From a virus: a DNA stretch of 28,895 nt. Shown here piece by piece: positions 8,347 through 16,364 of this stretch. The stretch spans positions 1-28,895 of the IMG/VR virus record IMGVR_UViG_3300047200_000163; one strand, given 5' to 3'. The notes beneath the pieces were generated by a model. It had not been told where the DNA came from and searched no databases. It worked only from the letters and a program-made list of their open reading frames with translations. The translations under genes were made by a program, and so were the position numbers. The number at the start of each line of letters is the position of its first letter. The first letter of the stretch is position 1.

Positions 8347-8940
8347 ATGTTAAATGAGGCTAAATATAGAATAGCAGGAACTCAAATTCCACTGGAAGTT
8401 GATACAAGAAAGAATCTTCTGGTGGCACAGGGGTCTGCAAAGTATACAGAAGCGGCACTTGCTGGTAGGTTGTTTACTTGTGCTATGCAGACAGCTACTA
8501 CCACAAGTACATCACTTAATACTACTTTTGTTGGATTGGCTCTTGTCAATCCTACTGGTAGTGGTAAGATTATCATTGTGCATAGGTTCTCCTATGCGGC
8601 GACAGCAGCGTTAACTGCTGAGACTCTTCTGGGGCTAGCAACGACAACGGATTCAGGATTTGCTGCAGGACTTACTCCCCGTTGTTGCAGGTATGGTTAT
8701 GCTTCCTCTATTGCTTATGTGGCTTTAAGTGCAACTATTGTAGCCCCCGTAGTGGAGAGGATTCTTTGCACACTTGGTCAGGGAGCAGATAGTGTTCAAC
8801 TTGGTGGAGCTCCTCCCAATATGTTTGACTTGGATGGGAGTATGATCCTTGATCCAGGAAGGGCTGTTGTGACAAATACTACAGCTGCTACTGGTGCTGT
8901 TATGCAGTTTGGCTATGTTTGGGAAGAAGTAACGGCGTAA
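8347..8940 (+). CDS. Virion protein, paralogue of the gene at 24171
   Basis: 197 residues with AGGAGG before the ATG. It contains GLALVNPTGSGKIII around residues 63-77 and ends GYVWEEVTA. The 216-residue gene at 24171 has ALWNPTGSGKNIALL in the matching place and ends GYSVTWEENTI, so the two look like distant paralogues 15 kb apart. The NPTGSGK string resembles a P-loop, but there is no Walker B and the flanks are beta-rich, so NTP binding is unlikely. Its stop codon TAA is the first triplet of dispersed element copy R2. Confidence 0.75.
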   Translation: MLNEAKYRIAGTQIPLEVDTRKNLLVAQGSAKYTEAALAGRLFTCAMQTATTTSTSLNTTFVGLALVNPTGSGKIIIVHRFSYAATAALTAETLLGLATTTDSGFAAGLTPRCCRYGYASSIAYVALSATIVAPVVERILCTLGQGADSVQLGGAPPNMFDLDGSMILDPGRAVVTNTTAATGAVMQFGYVWEEVTA

Positions 8941-8959
8941 GATATGTCAAAATTTGACA
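8938..8959 (-). repeat. Dispersed palindromic element, copy R2
   Basis: On the plus strand this reads TAAGATATGTCA, AAATT, TGACA; on the minus strand the tail is TATCTTA. The arms form the 17-bp near-perfect palindrome ATGTCAAAATTTGACAT (8944-8960). The first triplet is the stop of the 197-residue gene, then GAT, then ATG at 8944, which opens an eight-codon ORF (MSKFDMGS) closed by TAA at 8968-8970. Confidence 0.88.
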
Positions 8960-8975
8960 TGGGTTCTTAACCCAT
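8959..8975 (+). repeat. Short hairpin in the leader of the adaptor gene
   Basis: ATGGGTT-CTT-AACCCAT gives a perfect 7-bp stem with a three-base loop. It shares its first two bases with the end of element R2 and sits 18 bases before the adaptor start. It lacks a U-run, so it is more likely an mRNA structure than a terminator. Confidence 0.6.
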
Positions 8976-8992
8976 AGCCTGAGGAAATGACT

Positions 8993-9634
8993 ATGACATT
9001 TTTAGAATTACAAGATGCAGTGGCTTTAAAACTACAGGATGCCTCTCCAGAAATCGTAGCATCTATTCCGGATAAGATAAACGAATCTATTCAGGAGATA
9101 GCGGAGGAAGTTGAACTTCCTAGTTTAAAGTTACTTGGGTCGGTGTCTACGGTTGTTTCCCAGGCATGGGTTAATATTAAGACTAGCATTACATTGTTCA
9201 GTGGAAAGTTATCCTATGTTGGAACATCAAGTGGAAGTGTAGGAATCTATAAGTGGGGGCTAGAGGAACTTGTAAGTAACTATCCAACTATGACGGAAGC
9301 GGGTGATGTAGAGTACTGTACATTGGAAGGGGATATTTTATGGTACGCAAAGATTCCTACTACAGCAACCGCGTTGACAGTTGTATATAGGGCAGTTCCG
9401 GCAACACTAGTTAATGATGGGAATATTCCCACTGATATTCCTTACTATCTGCACAATGGATTGATAGTTAATAAGACCTGTGCAAAGTTATTTGATCTTA
9501 TTGAGGATGGACTTGAAACACAGAAGGTTAATACGCAGGCCTGTATTGCTTTGTACGATAAGGCAGTAATAAGTTTAAGGGCTTGGGCATCTCGTAGGAG
9601 GATTAACGTCGGTGGCAGTTTCTGGAGTGCTTAA
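8993..9634 (+). CDS. Head-tail adaptor (SU10-like / P22 gp4 role)
   Basis: 213 residues from ATG 8993, which has GAGGA seven bases upstream; the ATG at 8987 is too close to that site. The start MTFLELQDAVALKLQD, the helix with NESIQEIAEEVELPSL, the central beta region with DVEYCTLEGDILWYAK and the end with YYLHNGLIVNKTCAKLFDL plus RAWASRRR match the layout of podovirus adaptors that dock under the portal ring. The family call is by recognition of this pattern and by position. A 52-base leader with element R2 and a hairpin precedes it. The 3' end overlaps the next gene by 23 bases. Confidence 0.75.
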   Translation: MTFLELQDAVALKLQDASPEIVASIPDKINESIQEIAEEVELPSLKLLGSVSTVVSQAWVNIKTSITLFSGKLSYVGTSSGSVGIYKWGLEELVSNYPTMTEAGDVEYCTLEGDILWYAKIPTTATALTVVYRAVPATLVNDGNIPTDIPYYLHNGLIVNKTCAKLFDLIEDGLETQKVNTQACIALYDKAVISLRAWASRRRINVGGSFWSA

Positions 9635-10538
9635 ACAGAGAAGGTTGTTACTTAAGACCAGTGGCTTGAATAATGCTCAACCCCCGACAAGGTTGGAGTA
9701 TGATTCCAATACTGGGGTTATTGAGCTTGCTGAGGCTTATAACGTAGAGATTGATGATACTGGAAGGCCTTGTAGAAGAGGTGGTTATACTGCTACGGTA
9801 AGGACTGAAAGTAGTCATTCTATGTTTACTGGCAGAACAGGAACTTTCTTTGTTGCTGGTACGATTCTTTATAGGTTGAATGAGGACCTTACAAGGACCT
9901 CTGTTCGGACTGGGTTAACTACTGCTGCTAAGGTAAGTTATGTAGAAGTTCTGAATACTATCTACTATATGAATGGATATGAAAAAGGAAGACTTGTTAA
10001 TGGGGTTTATAGTAATTGGGACGTGGGTACTTATCAAGGTCCAGTTACCATTAGACAATTCTCAGCCCCTCCAATAGGAACATTGTTGGAAGCATATAAT
10101 GGAACTATGTTTGTTGTAGTGAAGAATATTCTTTGGTTTTCTGAAAGATTCGGGTTTAACCTTTTTGATATGGCCAGAGGGTATGTCTGGTTTGAAGATG
10201 ATATAACAATGGTTAAGGCTGTTGCGGATGGGCTATATGTTTCTACTGGTAGAAAGGTAGTATTTTTGAAGGGGCAAATTCCAAGTGATTTTCAGCAAAT
10301 AAATGTTTCTAGTTACAGTGCTATTAAAGGTACTGGAATAAGAATTAACGCAGAGGATATGTTGAAAGGACAGGTAGTAGGAACGGCTGTTCTTTGGACA
10401 GCCTCTAATGGGATTCACTTGGGATTGGCGGGTGGGGAGTGTAAGAACCTTACGGAGGACAGGATTGAACTTCCTTATGTTACTGAGGGTTGTGCTGTTC
10501 TTCATAATGGTAAGTATGTTGTAGTAATGAAAAAATAG
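9612..10538 (+). CDS. Tail hub / stabilisation protein, beta-propeller type
   Basis: 308 residues from GTG 9612, with TAGGAGGA about nine bases upstream inside the adaptor gene. The N-terminal NVEIDDTGRPCRRGGYT block and repeated short blades (TFFVAGTILYRLNEDL, TIYYMNGYEKGRLVNG, TMFVVVKNILWFSERF, ADGLYVSTGRKVVFLKG, LWTASNGIHLGLAGG) look like a beta-propeller tail hub of the P22 gp10/N4 kind. It is shorter than gp10 (472). It would bind below the adaptor and seal the tail. Alternative names in related phages are tail tube or tail-hub protein; I cannot separate these. Confidence 0.65.
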   Translation: MAVSGVLKQRRLLLKTSGLNNAQPPTRLEYDSNTGVIELAEAYNVEIDDTGRPCRRGGYTATVRTESSHSMFTGRTGTFFVAGTILYRLNEDLTRTSVRTGLTTAAKVSYVEVLNTIYYMNGYEKGRLVNGVYSNWDVGTYQGPVTIRQFSAPPIGTLLEAYNGTMFVVVKNILWFSERFGFNLFDMARGYVWFEDDITMVKAVADGLYVSTGRKVVFLKGQIPSDFQQINVSSYSAIKGTGIRINAEDMLKGQVVGTAVLWTASNGIHLGLAGGECKNLTEDRIELPYVTEGCAVLHNGKYVVVMKK

Positions 10539-10550
10539 GAGGAATTTGAA

Positions 10551-11306
10551 ATGGCTCTTAAATATTCAACTTGTTTAAGGAATATGCAACTTGGTGGTAA
10601 TATTGTAAGGCATGTTGCTGCAAAGACTAGTACAGGAATTGCGGCAGTAGATGGTGGAGCAGGTGTAGATACTCTTACTATTGCTAGTGGGTTTCTTGCA
10701 GCAGGATTTTCGCCTGGAGACTCTATTCTAGTGATTGGATTTACTGGAGGAGCAGCAGGTCTCGTTGGCCCGTTTTTGTTGTCTGCTGTAACAGATACTA
10801 CTCTTACGGTGCCTACTGCAAGTCTTGCTGATGACGCAGCAGGTGAGTCGGTTACTGTCGTTGCTCTTGTTGGTGGTTCTCTTAAGGACGTGTTTAAGGA
10901 TGGCGTTCTTAGGATATACAACGGAACTCAGCCCACGAGTCCTAATGATGGTTTAGGTGGAGCAACCATGCTTGTTGCAATTAGTAAGGCTAGTGCTACT
11001 TTTACTTCTGGTGCGGTTGCTGCTGGGCTTGAGTTTGGTCCTGCTGCACTTGGTGTGCTGAGTAAGATTACAAGTCCTGCTGATGTGTGGTCAGGAACGA
11101 TTGCGGCAAGTGGTACTGCAGCGTGGTTTAGATTTTATGCTAATGCGACTGATGCTGGTGGGGCAGATACAACCTATATTTATCCCCGAATTGATGGAGC
11201 TGTTGGGACATCAGGTAAAGAACTTAATATGAGTTCTGTTTCGTTGGTTGCTGCAGCGACATGTACTATTGACACGTTTGCTATTACGTTACCTGAATCG
11301 GCGTAA
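10551..11306 (+). CDS. Conserved phage virion protein, unknown role
   Basis: 251 residues, Gly/Ala/Ser/Thr-rich, with AGGAGG before the ATG. The blocks DVFKDGVLRIYNGTQPTSPND, VLSKITSPADVWSGT, GTAAWFRFYAN and GTSGKELNMSSVSL are familiar to me from a common small family of phage structural proteins that lie beside the tail hub gene. Residues about 40-105 look like an extra inserted beta domain (GVDTLTIASGFLAAGF through SVTVVAL). No catalytic motif is seen. Likely tail-associated. Confidence 0.7.
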   Translation: MALKYSTCLRNMQLGGNIVRHVAAKTSTGIAAVDGGAGVDTLTIASGFLAAGFSPGDSILVIGFTGGAAGLVGPFLLSAVTDTTLTVPTASLADDAAGESVTVVALVGGSLKDVFKDGVLRIYNGTQPTSPNDGLGGATMLVAISKASATFTSGAVAAGLEFGPAALGVLSKITSPADVWSGTIAASGTAAWFRFYANATDAGGADTTYIYPRIDGAVGTSGKELNMSSVSLVAAATCTIDTFAITLPESA

Positions 11307-11315
11307 GGATTAGTT

Positions 11316-11975
11316 ATGCCTAATACCTTTAATGTATATGCTCCAATAGCAACTTATGATATAAGGGCTGGTGCTATATCTACATTTGATGCATTGTGCT
11401 CTACCATAGATGCTTATGGATCAATTCTTACAACTTGCACACTTGATGTAGTTGCACCTTTTCATTCCATCAATATAATTGCAGGGGCAACTTTAGAATC
11501 AGGTTCTCCCTTCCCGACTGCACAGGGAGTTGTGGGTATAACCTCAAGAGCAGAAGGTTATTCCCCGTTTGCAAGTGCTATAGGTTATACAGGAGCATGG
11601 CTGTCGCAAAATGCTCCTGTTGCTACTGCCAGTGCACAGGTAAACAAGGTTTGGTCTGGTACATTTGCAGCAAACTCTATGTTTCCTAGTCTATCCTCAA
11701 CAGGACTAAGTGGAGTTGTTGCTGTACTTGGAAGTAATGGTTTTATATCTACACTCAGTGCGACAGGTTATATTAGTTCTGTTGGTACTTTTGCAGTTGA
11801 TACGCCATTTCCTAGTTTATATGGGAGTGGAAGTATTCCTTATGACTTTGGCAGCATTGTAATAACCAGTAATTATATAAACTATGGTTATGTAGTTTAT
11901 GGTGATGAGTATGGTTATATAGGTAAGTTCGATGTAAAATCTATGTTTCCAAGTATAGCCGGGAGTACTGTATGA
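11316..11975 (+). CDS. Repeat-containing tail-associated protein
   Basis: 219 residues built from degenerate beta repeats. A unit of the form F-x-V/A-x-(S/T)-x-F-P-S-(L/I)-x-(S/G)-x-G recurs, for example FAANSMFPSLSSTG, FAVDTPFPSLYGSG and FDVKSMFPSIAGS. The next gene starts on its last codon (ATGA). From memory, similar repeats are fused in related phages to the FNSF-type domain encoded by the next gene, so this pair may be one protein split in two. The ribosome site before 11316 is weak (AAGGA). Confidence 0.65.
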   Translation: MPNTFNVYAPIATYDIRAGAISTFDALCSTIDAYGSILTTCTLDVVAPFHSINIIAGATLESGSPFPTAQGVVGITSRAEGYSPFASAIGYTGAWLSQNAPVATASAQVNKVWSGTFAANSMFPSLSSTGLSGVVAVLGSNGFISTLSATGYISSVGTFAVDTPFPSLYGSGSIPYDFGSIVITSNYINYGYVVYGDEYGYIGKFDVKSMFPSIAGSTV

Positions 11976-12433
11976 GTGATCTAAGTTTCAATATGAATTG
12001 CAGTAATACTGCTGTTGGGCAGAATGAGGGATTTTCTTTCAACTCCTTTATTGTTATTGATGGTAAGTTATATGCTTCTAGTTCAGATGGCATCTTTCTA
12101 GTGGAGGGTGATACGGATAACGGTACTGATATTGATGCCTTCTTTTCTACGTTTTCAACTGATTTTGGAGTGAATACTAAAAAGAGAATTAGAAGTATAT
12201 ACCTTTCAGGCAATAGCAAGGGTAATTTGTATGTAACACCTGTGATGGATAATGACGAGGGGAAAAATTATCTTGTTAATCCTGAGAACACACTTTACTT
12301 TAGAAGTCATAAGGTTGCTATTGATAGAGATGAAAGAGGGTTCTACATTGGGGTTAAGGTTGCTAATGTAGATGGCGTGGACTTTGCTATTAACAGTATA
12401 GACATTCTATCGTTTGCTATCCCGCAACGATGA
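11972..12433 (+). CDS. Tail protein C-terminal type domain (FNSF/DGIF family)
   Basis: 153 residues. GFSFNSFIVIDGKLYASSSDGIFLVEGDTDNG, then FSTDFGVNTKKRIRSIYLSG and the closing VANVDGVDFAINSIDILSF follow a pattern I recognise from the C-terminal domain of podovirus tail proteins. It overlaps the upstream gene by four bases in the -1 frame, which suggests translational coupling. No slippery heptamer is visible at the junction. Its stop codon TGA is the first triplet of dispersed element R3. Confidence 0.68.
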   Translation: MSDLSFNMNCSNTAVGQNEGFSFNSFIVIDGKLYASSSDGIFLVEGDTDNGTDIDAFFSTFSTDFGVNTKKRIRSIYLSGNSKGNLYVTPVMDNDEGKNYLVNPENTLYFRSHKVAIDRDERGFYIGVKVANVDGVDFAINSIDILSFAIPQR

Positions 12434-12452
12434 GATATGTCAAAAAATGACA
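12431..12452 (-). repeat. Dispersed palindromic element, copy R3
   Basis: On the plus strand it reads TGAGATATGTCA, AAAAA, TGACA. It is base-for-base the reverse complement of copy R5 over 22 bp. Its TGA ends the upstream gene and its ATG (12437) starts the 753-residue gene, whose first codons MSKND come from the element. An imperfect hairpin (12409-12431, eight pairs with one bulged T) abuts it on the left. Confidence 0.92.
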
Positions 12453-14698
12453 TGAGTGCTGAAACAACAAAGATAATCTATTCATCTGACAAAGCAAGAT
12501 ACTTAACAGGACTTGCTAATGTGCAGATCTTTAATATAAAGTCCTATGCCAATAAAAATAATCTAGATCTATTTAAGACACAGGTAACACTTCAAGATGG
12601 TAGTTTTGTGAGATGTCTATTTGTGCATGGGCATACACTGGCAACTGTATTTACTCCAATTTTAGTCCCAGATGAAAAGGTTCGTAAGGAAGTTGTTAGG
12701 TATCTTACTACTTGTATTATACTATCCTCTTCTGAAAGTGATACCTACACTATACCCTTTAATATTTCAAGTTATGAAATGGATAGTATTGTGGGTAAGG
12801 ATAAACCTGAGATGGAATTCTTCAGTGAAACTTATGTTTATCCTTTCTATGACTCTTGGATTGAGACTTGTCCATTCATATTTACTTTGGATCACAAGAA
12901 TTTTATAACAGTTATAAATGGGGGAGGCCGATTTCAGGGAGTATCTAGTAGGGATGACTGGCATAATAATTCATACGATCAGCATCTTGACTTGGGACTT
13001 GGACAAAGTATCTGCACCTATTTTAACTCAATCAAGATGCCGGGGTCGGAGAAGGTTTGCTTTAGTTTCTCCCCGCTTACCTATGGAACTGAAATGAGGC
13101 ATGTTGATAGATATATTGATCATACCAAGAGACTTTATATTCCTATCCTTGGTAGGGGGGTTGAATTCTTAGACAAATACCCGAAACTTGCTGGTTGCGA
13201 AGGATACGCTTTTGGGAAGAAGCCGTTTACAATAACCAATGAAGGAATAGCTACTTACAAAGAGTCTGTGCGAGTATCAGGAGTTGTTCCTAACCCATTA
13301 GATCCTTATAACAATTTCAGGTTATCTCTGTTCTGGCCGTTTATACCTTATATGAGAGAGATACCTTATTTGAACATCCAGAATTATACTAAAGTAGAAC
13401 ATGGAACTTCTGGTTTTCCTGGAAGAAAGAGTTTAAGGTTTATTGAACCATCTTATAAGCACAGTATTTATTATAACTATATAGTAGAAGATGAAGTAAT
13501 TAGTACTCATTCTCTTGTTAGAGAGGATGAAGTAACAGGGGAATATCCTGATGTAGTTTCTAGCGCTTCTTCTGAAGGGACGCTTGACCCAAGTCACGGA
13601 ATTGTGAGTGGGTATCTTACACAGACCGCTATGCAAGGCCAGACCCTATCTACTCGTATAAAGAAGACTGCAACGATAGGGACGGTAGGCTCTCTCAAAG
13701 ATATATTTGTAGAGACAGTTCTACAGGCACAGTTGATTTATAGTTATAATAACACAGACCAAATAACAAGGGATACTAATTTCATAGCAAATTATTATGA
13801 TTCTGGATGGGTTCCTGATGGGTCTTGGCCGTGTGGCAAGCCCAGAGAAGATGCAACGAATGGAACTTTAGATACAAAAACTAGGTGGGATAATATTATT
13901 GAAGGTAGTCAATCTTTAAAGATAGGGGATATTGTAATAGATTCAGGAGATATTGCGTTGAGTTACTCTGGGGAGGATTCAACTGTTATAGAGCATAATG
14001 GTACGACCACTTGGAATAGGGCGTGTAACCCTTGTTCACAACTTGTTACGACCATAGACGTGTTGTATGACTCAGGTTCGCAGGTAATTGAACCTAGAGA
14101 TGGTTCTTCTCGTGGGCCGTGTGACTGTCCTCAGTCGTTTGATTCTAATCATGCTATACAACCGTATACTGATATATACAGACCGCCAGAAGGTCAGGGA
14201 TGGCCAGGTGCTTATGATAACCCCGGTTGGAACATGACAGGTCCTACACAGTTGAGTAATGGAAAATATGAGCCAGGGGCAACCACCCCCGGTAAGCTTT
14301 CTGTGTGGGAAGGGGAGTATTTTTACACCGCACCTGATGTAAATCAGATGGAAAGTAATTACTTGGACAACTGTAAGATGGCTGGTTTAGTTTATCTTTA
14401 TTGCCTCCGGTGGAATGAAAAAGAAAAAAGGGTAGAGAATTATTTAGCCGCCACTTCGGATTTTACTGTGTCTAATAGGGCTGTTGGGGGGTATGCCTTT
14501 TCGACATGTGTAAGTGTAAAGCTTGGCGGGGCAGACTATAATTATCAAAATTACTTTCTTTGTTCTGGACTACCTTTTTATACGCCTCCAGGAATATTAG
14601 GGTATAACTCTTGTGAGTTTAACGGGACACCTTCATACACCGAGATGAGATCTGTAGCTATGAAAGCAAGAGGCTGTTGCCCTCCAGGAGCACAATGA
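12437..14698 (+). CDS. Large Cys-rich virion protein of unknown function
   Basis: 753 residues. I do not recognise a family. The N-terminal two thirds read as a globular beta-rich protein with several aromatic-rich strands (YTIPFNISSYEMDSIV, RHVDRYIDHTKRLYIPILG). The last third is rich in Cys, Pro and Gly: CNPCS, GPCDCP, CKMAG, YCLRW and a terminal CCPPG, a pattern expected for metal sites or disulfides. No signal peptide or membrane segment is seen. The start ATG and MSKND come from element R3, three bases after the upstream stop; the nearest ribosome-site candidate is the GAGAT inside the element itself, which is weak, so coupling to the upstream gene is likely. Its position between tail-hub proteins and ejection proteins suggests a tail or appendage component. 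Confidence 0.7.
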   Translation: MSKNDMSAETTKIIYSSDKARYLTGLANVQIFNIKSYANKNNLDLFKTQVTLQDGSFVRCLFVHGHTLATVFTPILVPDEKVRKEVVRYLTTCIILSSSESDTYTIPFNISSYEMDSIVGKDKPEMEFFSETYVYPFYDSWIETCPFIFTLDHKNFITVINGGGRFQGVSSRDDWHNNSYDQHLDLGLGQSICTYFNSIKMPGSEKVCFSFSPLTYGTEMRHVDRYIDHTKRLYIPILGRGVEFLDKYPKLAGCEGYAFGKKPFTITNEGIATYKESVRVSGVVPNPLDPYNNFRLSLFWPFIPYMREIPYLNIQNYTKVEHGTSGFPGRKSLRFIEPSYKHSIYYNYIVEDEVISTHSLVREDEVTGEYPDVVSSASSEGTLDPSHGIVSGYLTQTAMQGQTLSTRIKKTATIGTVGSLKDIFVETVLQAQLIYSYNNTDQITRDTNFIANYYDSGWVPDGSWPCGKPREDATNGTLDTKTRWDNIIEGSQSLKIGDIVIDSGDIALSYSGEDSTVIEHNGTTTWNRACNPCSQLVTTIDVLYDSGSQVIEPRDGSSRGPCDCPQSFDSNHAIQPYTDIYRPPEGQGWPGAYDNPGWNMTGPTQLSNGKYEPGATTPGKLSVWEGEYFYTAPDVNQMESNYLDNCKMAGLVYLYCLRWNEKEKRVENYLAATSDFTVSNRAVGGYAFSTCVSVKLGGADYNYQNYFLCSGLPFYTPPGILGYNSCEFNGTPSYTEMRSVAMKARGCCPPGAQ

Positions 14699-15105
14699 AA
14701 GAGCTTACGTTTGAAGAATTTGTTGACAGAACTACGGCCATACAAAGGGCAAGGCGTATTTTTATAGATTCTGGCCTTATAAATAATGTGACACACGCAT
14801 TTCAAGCGTACCAAGCTATATTCGCTGAAAGGGAGAGGGAGATATTTATAAACATTAACGCTTATATGATGCCTCCACCTTCAAGTATGTACGGGAAGTA
14901 TAAATATCCTTTGTGTTTAGACTGTGGAGCAACTATGAATGTAAGGCAAGTGCCTGAGAATCCAGAAAATATCAAGATACAGCTTGTCTGCTCAAAGTGT
15001 GATACTGTTCTTAACAGTGAGGAAGATCTCCAGTGGTGGATGAATAATTTGAAGGTGAAGGATGGACATACAGGAATACCTCAAGGGGTTAAAGAAGACA
15101 AGTAA
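14695..15105 (+). CDS. Zinc-ribbon protein
   Basis: 136 residues from ATG 14695, which overlaps the previous stop (ATGA) and has AGGAG four bases upstream. The N-terminal half is helical and charged. The C-terminal half has C74-x2-C77 and C99-x2-C102, a four-Cys zinc ribbon, then an EEDLQWWMNNL helix. Such ribbons may bind nucleic acid or only brace the fold. It begins a three-gene cluster of small proteins, two with CxxC motifs, in the middle of the virion genes. The role is unknown. Confidence 0.72.
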   Translation: MKELTFEEFVDRTTAIQRARRIFIDSGLINNVTHAFQAYQAIFAEREREIFININAYMMPPPSSMYGKYKYPLCLDCGATMNVRQVPENPENIKIQLVCSKCDTVLNSEEDLQWWMNNLKVKDGHTGIPQGVKEDK

Positions 15106-15253
15106 GGCTGATGACATTCCTGGAACGGTTGAGTCATACAGTGATATTCCTTGTGCAGTTTGCGGTAAGAAGTTAAAGATTATGAAGCCCTGTTGTTCGA
15201 TGAAGAGAAAGGCTGCGGTATGTATATGTGGTTACAAGGTATATATGGAGTAG
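15062..15253 (+). CDS. Small Cys-rich (zinc-binding) protein
   Basis: 63 residues; it overlaps the end of the upstream zinc-ribbon gene by 44 bases in another frame. The ATG at 15062 is preceded by AAGGTGAAGG. Residues C31-x2-C34, C44-C45 and C54-x-C56 could make one zinc site with a spare pair. The first 28 residues are charged and probably unstructured. The large overlap lowers certainty, but the Cys pattern and start site support a real gene. Confidence 0.6.
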   Translation: MDIQEYLKGLKKTSKADDIPGTVESYSDIPCAVCGKKLKIMKPCCSMKRKAAVCICGYKVYME

Positions 15254-15549
15254 TGGCTTGTGAAGCCCTGGTGCAGTTATGGTTTCACGCCGCTCCGCTT
15301 CAAGGAATAAGGAGATTCTTTGTTAAGATAACTCCTTTCCTTTACAGCAAGGAGCAGGAGACTCACTTACTTGACTGCAAGTATTGCGTGAGTTTCTGGG
15401 CGGCTATTGTCGTAACTGTTATGTTCTTTACTCCGTACTATATTTACTTTGTGTTGCCTTTAGTTATACATAGGGTGTCGAATTTCTTGCATTTATTCTT
15501 CAGTCTTATGAGGGATAAGCAGTTTGATTTACGGGTGGGGAGGAATTAA
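15220..15549 (+). CDS. DUF1360-like membrane protein
   Basis: 109 residues from ATG 15220 (an upstream TTG at 15193 would add nine residues but has no clear ribosome site). The block THLLDCKYCVSFWAA is the diagnostic-looking core of DUF1360-type phage and bacterial membrane proteins (usually LxCPxCxGFW). Two or three hydrophobic helices follow: one near the N-terminus, one at VSFWAAIVVTVMFFTPYYIY and one at FVLPLVIHRVSNFLHLFF. It overlaps the small Cys-rich gene by 34 bases and meets the next gene at TAATG. Function unknown; an inner-membrane role during lysis, exclusion or DNA entry is possible. Confidence 0.65.
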   Translation: MYMWLQGIYGVVACEALVQLWFHAAPLQGIRRFFVKITPFLYSKEQETHLLDCKYCVSFWAAIVVTVMFFTPYYIYFVLPLVIHRVSNFLHLFFSLMRDKQFDLRVGRN

Positions 15550-16364
15550 TGGCTCAGTGGCCAGGTAACGCAATGGTTAGTCCTTACTCCCCAGAGATAT
15601 GGACAAACACCGCGATAAGGACAACTAACCTAGACAAGTCAAGCGTCGCAACAAGGGACTTGGTATGCTTTGAGGTTCTGGATTACGATTCTCTTACGTA
15701 TATTAAGGTAGGAGATGCTTATGTAAACGTAGTAGCTATGATTTATAAAAAGGTGATAATAGGTCATACTCAGGAACGAGTTTACAAACTTGAAAAAATA
15801 GACCCAGAGGAGTCGAATACAAAAGATAACAAGGTTCCTAATTATCCTGTGTGGTGGCTTGATAATACTCAGGCAACTGATGGGTATGAGTATAGCGGGG
15901 AAAGAAGTGTAGAGTATATACTTTGTGTTTTAGTTGGGGAAGTTAAATACTTACTCTCACTTGGGAATGTTAGTATTAGTGTGAGCGGATATCATAATTT
16001 AGCAGGAGTAAACAAAGACTTGATAGAAGATGCTGGGTTACTTGAATCAGAGGGTCCTTTGTTTACTGTGAGTGGGAATAGACTTTACGGAGTTTCTGTG
16101 AACTGTGGAAAAGATCTTGTAGCGTATAGTTATGATGTTGAGGAAAGAAATGATAGACCAATAAGCAATCAAGCTCTTTTGCAGATAGACTCTCCGATAA
16201 ATGTTGAAGATAAAAATGAGTTCTGGCAAAAGAAGAATAGAATTGTTGGGGCTATTAACTATGCAGGGGAAGGTACAAGCAAGGAATTTTCTTGTGATGA
16301 CTTTCCTGATGAAGTTATGGCCATTAACTATGGTAGTGTTGAGTACAGTAGGGAGGTAACATAA
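15549..16364 (+). CDS. Virion-region protein of unknown function
   Basis: 271 residues with GGGGAGGAA before the ATG; it shares single bases with both neighbours (TAATG at each end). I do not recognise a family. The sequence is beta-rich with a central region of Val/Ile/Ser strands (EVKYLLSLGNVSISVSGYHN). There are few cysteines and no membrane segments. Tight coupling to the membrane-protein gene upstream and the coiled-coil gene downstream suggests a common late transcript. Confidence 0.65.
   Translation: MAQWPGNAMVSPYSPEIWTNTAIRTTNLDKSSVATRDLVCFEVLDYDSLTYIKVGDAYVNVVAMIYKKVIIGHTQERVYKLEKIDPEESNTKDNKVPNYPVWWLDNTQATDGYEYSGERSVEYILCVLVGEVKYLLSLGNVSISVSGYHNLAGVNKDLIEDAGLLESEGPLFTVSGNRLYGVSVNCGKDLVAYSYDVEERNDRPISNQALLQIDSPINVEDKNEFWQKKNRIVGAINYAGEGTSKEFSCDDFPDEVMAINYGSVEYSREVT

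Noticed and set aside
8410-8575. NPTGSGK as a Walker A ATP-binding site
   Set aside because: No Walker B or helical flank; the surrounding sequence is beta-rich and the paralogue at 24171 has no ATPase features.
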